Shown here piece after piece: positions 20,118 through 32,200 of a DNA stretch of 64,000 nt (position 1 is its first letter; every line of letters starts with the position of its first letter). The DNA lies in assembly GCF_910592395.1 (NCBI RefSeq), contig NC_088314.1, positions 8,060,001 to 8,124,000 on the forward strand, written 5' to 3'. A model generated the notes under the pieces. It was not told the DNA's origin and searched no databases. It was given only the letters and a program-made list of their open reading frames with translations. The translations under genes were made by a program, and so were the position numbers. This DNA is from Lineus longissimus. Taxonomy: Eukaryota > Nemertea > Pilidiophora > Heteronemertea > Lineidae.

Positions 20118-23100
20118 TTAATGGAAGTACTGAAAATTGTCTGGGGGCCTCAAAGGTGGGGGTGCTGAAACATTGGGCCTGGGAGGGACAGGCCCAGGAG
20201 GTCCCCCTGGGGGGCCACGTGGTGGTCCCGAACCTGGCCAAGGAGGTCTAGGGCTGTGTCCCCCTGGCTGATTATATGAGGGGGACATCGGAGTCTCTTC
20301 ATACTGCCTGTGGGGGCTAGGGTAGCGCTGTGGGGGAGGCATACCTTGTGGGTGGCCTGGTGGAGGCCCAATATGTGGTGGGGGTACGTTCATTGGAGGA
20401 GGATGCATTGGTGGTCCACCGGGTCCACTAGAGAGGGCAACAGAAGGCCGTGGGGGCATTTGGGAGGGTACCATTATGGGCCCTGGCATAGACATCGGGG
20501 CTGTGGCGTAACTTATAGGATTCCCAGCATGCGACATGGGGGCATGAAAGGACTGTGGCGGAGCTTGCCTCATTGGAGGTGCATGTGAATGGGATGGGAA
20601 AGGCTGAGATACGGAGATTGGGGCAGGCCCTGGTGGTCTCGATTGTTGAAACGAGACCTGGGGATACTGCATCTGCGGAGGCTTGTACTCCTGATGCTGT
20701 TGATGCTGAACACCTTGGATCGGTATCGATATCAAATTCGTCCTTGAGGACAAGACAGGAATACTTGAACCTCTAAAAGAGTCTGGTGGAGGTTGTGAAT
20801 GTGACATTGACGCTGGAGGTGGCACAGGTTGAGGATGCTGCACCATCTGAGGTTGCGGTGGCGGGGCATGCTGAACATACACCTCCTGTGTCTGAGTCTG
20901 GTAAGCTTGTTCCGGCCGCGCCATTGAAACCTGCGGTTGCTGCATCGGAGCCTGCGTCTGCACAGGCTGAGAATGCGACACTGCACATACACCAACACTA
21001 ATCTTCGCCTGTGCTCCTAAATCCGGCAGTGTGATCTTAAATGGATTGCCAGTCGACGCCGTGAGGGACGCACTTGTTGCGGCACCCGGAATTTGTCCCG
21101 AACCCGATTTCTTAGCCTTGGCTTCAACAGCCTTTAAATGGCGATGGCCAATATGAGCTTGTAAGTCTCTTGCGGATAGGTAAGTTCTCTTGCAACCTTT
21201 TGGCGTGTGTCTGCTTCCACCGAACGCGCAGATGTACACTGTACCGAGAGCCGATTGTTCAATACGTTGCACGGATTCTTCACACCTGTAAGACAGAAAT
21301 AAAACAGGTCAATATTCGAGGACACTGTTTGACAATGTAGACCTATGTATACGTCCTTCAGCCAACACGGTTGGGCGTGAAAGGCGTAGATCTACGTCAT
21401 TAGAATTCTCAAAACCTAGATGTATTCACCTGTACTTTGTTGCAAAGCTCTCAATGAGAAATTTCTGCTTTATCAACACATTCCTCTTCTAAAATTCTAT
21501 TCGGATAAAATCATTTCAATATTATATTCATTTAAGTTGTTTACCTTGGGCAGTTTTTCTCTGTCTTTTTAGCACAGTTGAAGCAGAAGACGTGTTTACA
21601 AGGAATCATCCGGCCGTAGATGAGAATGGGAAGGCTGCATGTGTCACAGCTATGAATCATAGGGTCAAGCACTTTCTCTCCAATCAAATTCACCTGAAAG
21701 GTGGAAATAATTTAAATACACCAGTCATGCCAGTAGTCATTTTTGACCATCTTCACTATCAAGGTACAGCTTAACAGGACAGGTCTTCTTGGAAAATGGG
21801 AATAATGAAAGGGAATGTAACAGCTTATGACGTAAACAGACACATTTTTGTGCCGTTTATTTTTGCGATTCACAAATATTCTTGAAGAAGTTAAAATTTC
21901 ACGATTTTTAGTTGGACTAATTTGCTAATTTCGTTCAGTTTTCCAATCAAAATTTCTTTAACTTGCGATTTTTATTTATGCGAAACTATGTGGGCATTTG
22001 ATTATTGAATCGTACCTTGTTGGTCCAAGAGACCGTCTGGGTGGGAGTCCATGGTTCTCGGTCTTTCACCGGCGAGAGTTGAATATTTTCATGGTTGAGC
22101 AGTGCATTTTCTCGTTCTCTTTCTCTTTCCCTTTCCCTTTCTCGTTCTGGAACCACCACAAAGAAAGATTTTATATAAGTTAAGTTTCTACCAATTGGAA
22201 AACATTGTAACCAAATTATCTTTTTTCTCTCCAACATTCCAAGATGTGATCTTAGAATGAAGTCAGAGCCAGACACAGGAACCATCAGACAATATAGAAT
22301 GAAACTTTTACTTCTCATTCATGGAAAAGCTGCCATACCACCATCAAATGCTATTTACACAATACTCTTTTTGACTGTATCAAGTCTCAGAATTTGGAAT
22401 TGTATTGGACTTCATCCGTATCGTAACTGTCCTCTGGAAAACAAAGTCTAGACTCCCAATACCAAATTGGCATTCACTTTGTTTTGAAAGAGTTAGTTGC
22501 TTAAGGATTTCAAGTTCTAGCCAAAACGGTGGTGCAAACATTCAACTTATGATGCATACCCTCCTCCATTTCCTCCTCGTCATCATCAGGAGGTGGAGAT
22601 TCTTGTTTTATCTTCTTGACATTCTTTGCAGCTTTACGCCCTCGACCTTTGCTTTCTGGACGTAACTTTAAGTTGATCGTTTTCCGGACAGATTGCGAAG
22701 CTGCACCAGCTGTTCCTTCATTGAGGAGATCAAGATCTGAAAATTAAATGAAATGGCCAGGGCCATTGTGCTCACCTCATGTGGAGGAAAGATGGATAAA
22801 GAGCATGGTATTGTGTCATGTAGTGTTAGGTTTGATGTAGGTCCAAGCAATTACAATTTCCCCAAAATGGCCAATTTACAGTACATTCGACCTCTGTGAC
22901 CTTGAAAAGTAGGTCAAATCAAAGAAGACCCGGGTGACACATTGAATGGTTGTTAGAATTAGATGTACCTATGATATAAAATTGGTGCCAATCGGGCAAG
23001 TCATTACTAGGAATAATGGCATTTTGAAGAATTTAGGATTTGGCCCCCTCCCTGGAGGCCAAACGGCAAATCAGATCGCACCAAACTTCGGTACCTGAGA

Positions 23101-23779
23101 TCACCTGACCAAGGGGTACATGTGTACTTAATTTGTGATCAATAGTCATTGCAGTTAAGAAACGTGCCATAGTTACGGCCTGACGGCGAATTTACGCCAT
23201 TTGACCTCTGTGACCTTGACAAGAAGGTCAAATTAAAAACCTGTGTGACATATACTGTATGGTGGTTAGATGTACCCATGATATCAAATTGGTGGCAATC
23301 GGGCAAGAAGTTAAGGAATAATCACATTTTTAAGGTTTTTGGATTTTGCCCCCTGGTGGTCAAGTGGTGAATCATATTGGACCAAACTTCAGTCCCTGAG
23401 ATCACCTGACTAAGGGGTAAATGTGTACCAAATTTGGTATCAATAGTCATTGCAGTTTAGAAACGTGCCATCGTTACATCCTAACGGCCAATTTACACCA
23501 TTTGACCTCTGTGACCTTGAAAAGGAGGTCAAATCAAAAACCCGGAGGATATATGATGCACCTTTGCTAGAAGTACCTACCATATTTTTTTCAAAATTTC
23601 CCGACTACTATTAAGGGAGATATTGCATATTTTCACTTTTAACGTTTGGCCCCCTGGTGGCCAAACCATGAAACGAATCGGACCGAAACTTGGTCTCCAA
23701 GGTGTCATTACATAAGGGTACATGTGTACCAAGTTTCAACTCAATAGCTCTAACAGTTACGAAACGTGCCCTGCTAACG

Positions 23780-23835
<56 letters not shown>

Positions 23836-25305
23836 ACGACGGACGCCACGGTATGGGATAAGCTCACCTCTGCTAAGAGGTGAGCTAAAAAGGAAGTGTT
23901 TTAACCAAAAAATGATTGATTGGTCGTTAGAGTTAGACTACTGACATACTGTATTCCAATGATGGTCTGACACGGTATCAGGCTGTTTCGCTACATTGCC
24001 AGTTCGCTACAAGTCGTTTCGCTACATGTGGCGGTCGTTTCGCTACATGGTAGGTCGTTTCGCTACATGGGTGGAGTCGTTTCGCTACATGATGGGTATG
24101 GTCGTTTCGCTACATGGAGGACGTTTCGCTACATGGATGTAGTCATTATTTTTACTCTATTTTACCCTACTATAATTCCCGGTGGTGACTACAAACCACA
24201 GTTTGCCGGTAAAAAAACTTATACGGTTTGATGGCGCGCAAGGGGTTCTTGTCGTCCTGGCCTGGGTTAGGCCACATAAAAAAAAGAGTTGGTGATCGTC
24301 CCCGCCCGCCCCTACGAAAAACGCCCGGTCCCATTTTTTGTTAAAATCCTAAAAAAGTTGGTATAATGTTCTCTGCTATAGGGTCAGAATTGCATGGTTG
24401 GAATCTCTATGAAATCTCCTTTCAAATGACACCAAACATGTCTGTTTAGGTTTATTTTACCCAGAGATATTTACTTGATTTGAGCGAAAGATTGCTCCTA
24501 TAGCGCCACTTTGCAAGGCCTTCGCGTTGGCTCGCTCGTCTCCACCCAAGTAGCGAAACGTCCTCCATGTAGCGAAACGACCATACACATCATGTAGCGA
24601 AACGACTCCACCCATGTAGCGAAACGACCTACCATGTAGCGAAACGACCGCCACATGTAGCGAAACGACTTGTAGCGAACTGGCAATGTAGCGAAACGAC
24701 AGTAATTCGTCTGACACTAACCGAGAAATCACTTTGAAACTAGCCTCAAAATGCGCTAAGTAACAGTAGATTTCACTCTACAGGGTGTAAATGTGTTCTT
24801 TAATTTTGGCATAGAGAGCACTGCTGCTCCACATTTACATTCCTTTTAAGCTCTGGCTGCCTTTTGACTTTGACAGCAGCGCCTCGAAGACGATGACGAC
24901 GTCTGCCTAGTAATAGTACTAGGACTAGGGGGGCATCCCGATGAAGATCAGGACGCCCAGTATACAGAAGAAGAACTTATGGTGAAATCTTGGTTTTGAT
25001 TGCATGCATTTGCATTTATAGGGGGGCTATTGCAACATACATTATACAATGCATTACAATACAATACACGTCACATGCATGGTGAATGACCATGTTTGTT
25101 TTGTTTTTTTTATCAGGAAGTAGCCAAATGCATCATCCCCCTGCGCTGAGACTTTATAATCACCCATCCTAGAGGTGGAACACATATCAAAGACTCTCTT
25201 GGACGAAGAAAAAAATTAAATCAGTCTGAAATACTCAAGAAAAACGGGAATTTTCAAGCGAAAAAACGAAAATTTGTTACCATCGTCCTCCATGTTGGAA
25301 GTCAT
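20118..25305 (-). CDS. CBLL1: E3 ubiquitin-protein ligase Hakai
   Basis: Five exons join in phase (25281-25305, 22560-22736, 22016-22146, 21545-21693, 20118-21285), giving 549 aa. Hakai is a RING ligase that ubiquitinates tyrosine-phosphorylated E-cadherin and is also part of the m6A methyltransferase complex. Exon 4 and the start of exon 5 hold the C3HC4 RING (Cys127, Cys130, Cys143, His145, Cys148, Cys151, Cys159, Cys162; [13 protein letters not shown] is diagnostic). The Hakai phosphotyrosine-binding zinc finger follows ([20 protein letters not shown]). The remaining 350 residues are Pro/Gln-rich, as in other Hakai proteins, with conserved SNL-type and QPGG motifs. Residues about 68-82 are an Arg-Glu dipeptide run. 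Start: exon 1 encodes MTSNMEDD and splices exactly into DLDLLNEG. Confidence 0.93.
22108..22146 (-). repeat. Coding microsatellite, Arg-Glu run in Hakai exon 3
   Basis: The start of Hakai exon 3 is an AGAGAA/GGGAAA-type repeat that encodes alternating Arg and Glu (about seven RE pairs) directly after the acceptor TTCCAG. Length variation in multiples of six bases would keep frame. Confidence 0.7.
22463..22548 (+). repeat. Dispersed 87-bp repeat, copy 1
   Basis: Shares AATTGGCATTCACTTTG, TGAAAGAGTT and CCAAAA-GGTGGTGC with copies at 27280-27367 and 27789-27875. It lies directly beside Hakai exon 2, in intron 2. Confidence 0.65.
22744..23891 (+). mobile_element. Dispersed 1.1-kb element with internal 300-bp tandem units, copy A
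   Basis: Almost identical to 44145-45275. The left end is AAATGAAATGGCC followed by a small palindrome (TGGCCAGGGCCA). The right end is a hairpin (GCTCACCTCTGCTAAGAGGTGAGC) followed by TAAAA. Inside are three tandem units of about 300 bp marked by GAAACGTGCC (about 23160, 23460, 23760) and a GAC microsatellite (23777-23835). It has no protein-coding capacity. The end structure (terminal hairpin then CTAA) recalls Helitrons, but the spacing is not typical, so the class is left open. It fills most of the start of Hakai intron 1. Confidence 0.8.
23974..24708. mobile_element. Foldback element with GTCGTTTCGCTACATG arrays in both arms
   Basis: The left arm (23983-24140) has seven to eight units of GTCGTTTCGCTACATG with variable spacers. 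The right arm (24540-24700) is its reverse complement, including the spacers, so the arms pair over about 150 bp around a 390-bp centre. The element is bordered on both sides by the 9-bp direct repeat GTCTGACAC (23965-23973 and 24709-24717), a good target-site duplication. It lies in Hakai intron 1 and encodes no protein. The layout matches the element at 17562-18430, though the unit is different. Confidence 0.88.
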
Positions 25306-26244
25306 TCTCCACTGCGCCAGTCCAGTTCAATATATAAAAAATACACGGCGAAGTATGTACTCCGTGCTGAAGAGTAGCAGGTACTGTATTTTTAGGACTA
25401 CTTAACATTATCAAATACATCAAAGTACGAGTAACTGTAAGAAACGAATGCACATTTATTAAATAAATATATTTTTTCAAATGTTTGAAGTCGTAGAATT
25501 ACGACAACTATGTGGCAATTGAAATCTATTTTTAGAAAAAGGGGAATCCCAAAATGGCAACCCCTGATTTTGAGTCACTGGACTTTCAACTTCTAATCTA
25601 TTGAAACTTCATTTTGGGAAAGTACGCAGTTGGATTGTTGCATTTCTGGTGTCTTGGTATTGGTAACATATTGATTGTACTGAGGTAAGTATTGGAACCA
25701 TATCCAAGTGTTGTTACACATGATAAATGATGAAATAAGATTGGCAATGACACCGTCTCCGACTGATCACTGAGTCGACTGACACTGATCGGGTCTGTTG
25801 TTTCATTTCCAGGAGAAAAGGTTAGCCTTTATACAGCAGCTAATGTTGGAGATCCTATTCATCACCATTTCATTGCTGACCTCACATAAGATTATCACTA
25901 CATTTTCATCAGAAATAGCGTTTTAACATAGATCGCGATAATTTACCTCATTCCTGATTCCAGTATATGGCGCGCGGTAGCGATACGGTAGTAGCCTAGC
26001 GGGCGTCATATTTATCATAATAAGTTCATTGGGAATTAGCATCATGACGTAAAACGCAATAATACCGATGACGTGGTGTTGATATGTCTTCCGACGTATT
26101 TTTAGTTGGCAGAGCTTCGTTGTTGGGCAACAAAATTGCAGGCTTGTGGAGTCGGCCTTTGATGTTTCTACAAAATGGGACATAACGTAAAACACGGGCC
26201 TATCCATCCTAATCTACAATCATTTCGTTGCAGTGAACTGAAAA
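25306..26244. promoter_or_regulatory. Divergent intergenic region between Hakai and the optineurin-like gene
   Basis: Only 939 bases separate the start codons of two oppositely oriented genes, so both promoters and 5' UTRs must lie here unless there are untranslated exons further off. No TATA box is convincing. The part nearest the optineurin-like start (26050-26200) contains CpG-bearing stretches. Shared regulation is an inference from layout only. Confidence 0.45.
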
Positions 26245-29200
26245 ATGGAACTGAATGGTGACGTTCACTCACCTAGTGATGGGCCTGAGCATATGTCAGA
26301 TTTCATAGTGCTTGGCCATGGATCGGGGGAGTTTCGGCGAAACAGTGAATCGGAATCGATGGAAGAAGTTGGACTCAGAGTAAGACAGCTCCTGTTGGAG
26401 AATAAGGAGTTACGAGGTGAGAAGATATGACAAACTGATAGTTTGACTTCTGAGTCGATGATTTATAGCCTATTTCAAAATTAAACTTAGTCTATTCTAC
26501 TGTCATACTCCTCAGGCGTCAGATGAGCAATTGTCACCTTCACGCTCCATGGAACGAAAAAATTGAGAATACTGGCCGAGCCCTTCATCTGAACCTAACT
26601 TCAGATGTCAAAGTTGGAATTTTAGAGAAAAATATCATAAAATCACAAATGTTAGAATATCAAAACATTTAAAAATATGTTATTGTAATATAATAGCAGG
26701 ATTGGCAATGATAGCTTTACACTACCTATGACTGAGTATGTCATGTTCATGGAATTCCCCAATGACTAAGTCTACATTTGTAAGGCCTACGACTTCAACG
26801 GTATGTAATCTAAATTCGTTTTTCCAACCTAAGTTGGCCCCTGCATTAGTTGTACATTTGTACTTTGTATTGTAGGCCTACAGGTAAGCCATTCTGTTGT
26901 ATATGGTAGTTACTATAGCTAGTCACTACTGCCTCGATAAGCAAAAAGAAAGTGAAACGAAATGATGCAGATGCTTACCGAATGATGTTGAATGTTCTGT
27001 AGATAATATGATATGGCACATTCTCTCATTCTGCACAGGTGCAGGGCCGGAAAAGCGAAAATTAACCCCTGATTACCTCCGAATGCATTCGCTTGAAATT
27101 CCACAGATCTTCGACTCGTGCAAGGTTCCGTTATTTCACTAGACTGGTATTTCGGACCAGATTGTCATGACGTGCGCTCCAATATGGACCGAAATACAAG
27201 GCCAGTGACGTCATGGTGCTACTACAAAACCTTGCGAAATACACAAAGTTACGTCAGTGACACTGTAACAAGGCTAAGTCAATTGGCATTCACTTTGTAA
27301 TGAAAGAGTTGTAATTGCTTTAGGATTTTCGGGTTCCAGTCAAAATGGTGTTGCCTATGGTCAAACAGCAACTATACTATACCAAACTAATTTATTTGAA
27401 TTTATTCCCTATTAGAACATGTTCAGCAGAACACAGAGGCGATGGCCCAGCAGTATGAGGTGCTGAAGCAATGGAAAGAACAAGAGTTGGAGAGGCAGGC
27501 AAAGATCAAGACACAGTACAACAATGCAAAAGAGATCATCACAGCACTGAGAGAGGAGAACGCTAGGTTAAAACAAAAACAAGAACACATGGAGAGAGCA
27601 CCAAGAAATACCGAGGCTAGTATCATGACGGGCAATTGGGATTCAATAGAGGGTTGTCCATAGGTAGGCAACCACCATTTTCGATAGAACTTGAAATCCT
27701 GAAGAAATGACTTAGACCTCCTTCAAAATTAAGTGAATGCACATTGGGAGGCAGTTCTCTGGAAAACAAAGGACACACTCTCACCCTTGAAATTGGCATT
27801 GACTTCATTTTGAAAGAGTTTTAATTGCTTTCGGATTTTGAGTTCTTGCCAAAATGGTGGTGCCTGTGGTCAACCCTTGTGGTATGAAAGGTACAAATAT
27901 GATTGGTTGCAAGCCATTCAAAAAAGTGTACGTGTCAAATTTGGAAAACAACGGACCCGGGAACCATCTTGACATATATAGTTGTATCATACCGCATTGG
28001 GTAATGAGCTTTGACATGGAAAGTTACTATTTTCTCGCTCTAGTGAGTTAATCTGGGATGGACAATCTGGAAAACACATATATTTTGTTGTATCCTTCAC
28101 AGGCTGTTACCGCTCAGACTGAAGATGAAAACGTGGAGCAGGAAATGTTGCATCATCAACTTAACCTACTCAAAGTAGAAAATGATGATTTGAAGAAGCA
28201 GACGTCAGAGCTGACGCTGTTAAATGAAGAACTGAAACAACTGAAACAAGAAAATGAGGAGTTACAAAAGAAGATGGTGTCTATGAGTCAGTCGGTAAGC
28301 AAAAAGAATAAAAGTGATTTCTGGGATGGTGGTACCAGTAGATTCAGACAATTTGACAGACATTTCCTTCATACAAGGAGTTGCCTTTTTAAAAGAAGGT
28401 GAAATACAAATGCGGAATAGCCCCCTGGCCAGATATGCAGACACAACCTGAATTTTTGAAAACGAAACATCTTTACAAAAAAAGGTTGCCAGACAGTGCC
28501 TTAAGACTAAGAGCCATTGTCTGGTGTCATTGACACGAGGACCTACTGTAATGATAGTTCGTCTTCCCAGCAAAAGGGCTATATTCTATTTGTCACCAAA
28601 TTTGAATAAACAATTTCAGTCACCGCCACTCAAGAGAATGACGTCATCCAGTATGGAGGTGAATGTAGCATCCCATGAAGCAACAGAAACCCAGACTGAG
28701 GCTCCGACTGCAGAATCAAAAACTCGAGAATTAGAAGTTGCCAGAACGCAGGCAAATCAACTAATGCAAGATTTGGAAGCGCTCCAGAAGCTGAAAGATG
28801 ACATTGAACAACAGAAAGCAAAAGCAGAACAAGAATGCGATAATTTGATGAACAAGATTTACGAAAAGGAAAACATCACATCGAAACTGCTGCGGGAAAA
28901 GCGAGAGGTGGGTTTTTCTGAGATATTGTCTCCATAAATCTTAAGTGCCCTGCAAACAAGCAATTTTGATGGCTGTGACATGCGACGATAATTGCTTTGA
29001 CAAAAAATATTGTGTGCGGGTAAAACTGGTAAACGCTTGCTCATTTGCGGGATGCATTACCTTTAATGTGAAATGTACATAGTAACATAAATCTGTGCTG
29101 CAAGAGAAGTGTAGATTAGGAATATCCTTAGGATCAAAACCAGTGATCAGTTATCAGAAACTAGAAGTAAAACTAAGAGTCGGTCAATATTTTCGCCAGG

Positions 29201-32200
29201 GTTGATTTTTCTGCTTCAGGTTTTCTGTTGCCATGGAAACTCATCTCATTGGGATGAAGGTATTGGTTTCTGGTGCCGTTTTGTTTCATTTCTGGTTTTA
29301 CTTTGTTTCTAGTTTTGCAGGAGCCCCTTTTAGATAGGAAAGAGATTCCAGACGTCTGGTGCTTTATGGTCGTCTCCTGCCTCTGTCTTGTGTTTTGGAG
29401 TGATATAACTCTTTCTCTAATTATCTCATCTGCTTTTTGAATTGTCACAATGAATAAGCCGATGAATATAAAGGTGGAAGAGCTTGTGTTACAGGTACCC
29501 GTGTAGATTTACTCCTCGAGATCTACCTTGATTACGTCTTTCTTAACATCCGTACACAATTTTGTGATGGAAATCCTGGATTAATCAGAATACTGATATC
29601 ATCTATCTTATTCGTCTTTTCTAGGTCGTTGCCATGAATAACCAGCTTAACATTGAGGTGGACCGCCTCATGAAGGAGAACGCACACCTGTGGGAAAATG
29701 AGAAGGAAAAGGTCGAGAGCCTAAGGAATTATGACACTGTCCAGGTAGGTTTTCTTAATTAATACACCTCCCTTCAATATAGAGCTTATAAATGCTGGAA
29801 AATACACCTCCCACGGGCCTCTATAAAGCTTAGATACATCTCTGCTCTATAGCGCTTAGACATGTTTGAAGATACACCTCCTGTCTATATATATGTATGT
29901 TTATTTTCGTACATAATAGTACAGCTACAAAATATTGTGCAAAGTGAATGAACTTATAGCTTAGACATATTAGAAGATCAAAGTAAAACCAAGATTTAAC
30001 CTATTTCTCCATTATAAACAGGACTTCGGCAGTGAAATGGACCAGTGTGTCGAAGTTGCCCCAATGCCAAGCCTTTCCACCGTTGAGAAGGAAACTGAGG
30101 AGAAGACGGGTGATGCGGAGTTGGGGACAACTTCGGGTGCCATTTCAATCAGGTCTGGCGATCTTCACGACAAATCGCAGAAGACTATTCAGGCAATTCT
30201 TCTGCAGCTGCAAGAACAGCAGGAAGCAAATCAGATAACTTCGAAAGAAGTCACAACAAAAGCACAACAGGTAAGAAATGATCCATGCTTTAAAGGAAGA
30301 CTATAGGCCTGGGGGCCAGATGAAGTTAACTGAAGTCGCCAGTAGGTATCTCTACTATCTCACATTTCATTAGAAGTATTCATGCTTGTACGAGGTCTAT
30401 TTTGATTGCAGAGTCAAATGTAAATATCTTTTTCTTATCTAGATCACCCAGTTACAATCTGAGCTTGACGAACTGAAAAATGCTTTGAAAGGAAAAGATA
30501 AAGAGATCGAAGAAGCCAAACAAAATTGTGCGAAAGAAATCGACAATATGGTGTTGATCGGTGTTGAAAAGGAAAACAAAGCTGAGCGACTCGCCAAAGA
30601 AGAGAAGCAGAAGTTGGAAGAGAAAATCAACTCGCTTATTGCAGAAGTTACATCAAAGGTGGCGCAGTTGGAGGGACTGAGAAAACATCTGGATAATACC
30701 ACAGAATCACATCAGAAAGAGGTATTAAAGAGATTGACAAGCTTTTAGTTGATGGGGTTACCTGGATGTTCTCTTGAGAAACCTGGGTTGATCAAAAGTT
30801 GCAAATTGCACCGATTAAAATCACCAATTGTTTGCCTTATATTCCAACGGAGCAGAGCGTCGGAGGCGAGGGGTTGGATAAGCGGATTATGGTGTGTTAT
30901 ACAAACACACCGCAATCGTATCAATGGACGGAGCCTGATGCACTGCGTCATGACACAATTTGCCACAACAAGCCTCTCTCACTCACCTCAATCATGACAT
31001 TCACAAGAAAGAACACCGGTCTTCCTCTAAATATGAAATTGAACCACACTGAGTAGCAAAAATGAGAGACCTATTCACAAAAATTTGAATGCACCCCCCA
31101 GGGAATTTGGACTCTTTGACATAGTTTCACCTCCTTTAATCTTTGTTTTCAGATTAGAAGTCTGAATGAAGTTAATGAAAAATGCAAGTCTGAAATTGCT
31201 GACCAGACGTCAGTGTTGGCAACACTAAACAACAGCCATCGGCAAAAGATTGAAGAGATGAGGAGAGAAATTCTGCATCTTATGGAGGCTGCTGATGACA
31301 AACGGCAGAAGGTAGGAATGATTCTTAAAAAGACGAACAGTGCATTGGATTACTAGCGTGGCGCTTGCAGAGGTAAGCGTCACCGCGTTCTTTCGGGCAT
31401 TGGTCCTCACCTTGCACTAGGCAGAAGTGGCTACCCTTGCAGTTGGTCACTTTGGAATAAAATGACTGACGAAATTGACTTTTGAGAAAAGATGTCAAAG
31501 GACCTGCAAATGCTTCTTTACTCTACAGTTACTTGGGCTAGGTGTGAGAGCGCTTGCATTGAGGCCATACTGGGCATGCACTTCAAGCTGCAAGATCCAA
31601 TGCTGCCAAAAGCACGGTGCCAGACGCCATAACTGTAAAAGCGGCTGCTGTTACTACCCAAATCGATACATGTAAACTCTAGAAACCCAGCATCACTGCT
31701 GTCACTTTCATTTTCCCTTCACATCAAGTCATGGTTCCATAATACATCCTGACTAGATTCAATCAACGTTAATTTGCTTGGCATTTCATTTCCTTTAAAA
31801 CTGTTGTTCAATTTGAAAAAATTACTCAAAATTTCAGACCATGAGTGAGAGCCATCAAACTGAGCTTCTTCAGGCGCAGGTCAACAGACTGATCACTGAT
31901 CTCAGGACAGAGTGCAGTAAACTAGAGACAAAGACAAGAATGTAAGTTGGCGATGCACATTGTCTTCAGAAATGCAGCCTTCATGAGGATTTCTGGCTTA
32001 CATGTTTATTAAAGGGGTGAATTCAATTACAAATTTCAATTTTTTTAACAAACAGCGCACTTCTTTAACTCTTACGTTCCATTTCCGACTTTCATACCAG
32101 CATATAATGCCATATGACAAGCTGTGACCAAACTATGGCATATTCACCATAGATACTATGTGGATAATCTTTAGCTGGAGGGGCGCCTCTACAGAAGGCA

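Noticed and set aside
20310-21001. Plus-strand and alternative-frame minus-strand openings over the Hakai last exon
   Set aside because: They are shadows of the Pro/Gln-rich Hakai coding sequence; the GC-rich composition keeps other frames open.
23690-23944. Frame with a long Asp run
   Set aside because: Produced by the GAC microsatellite in the dispersed element (also at 45123-45380).
24028-24732. Frames with repeated SFRYM and VSLHG on both strands
   Set aside because: They arise from the GTCGTTTCGCTACATG arrays of the second foldback element.
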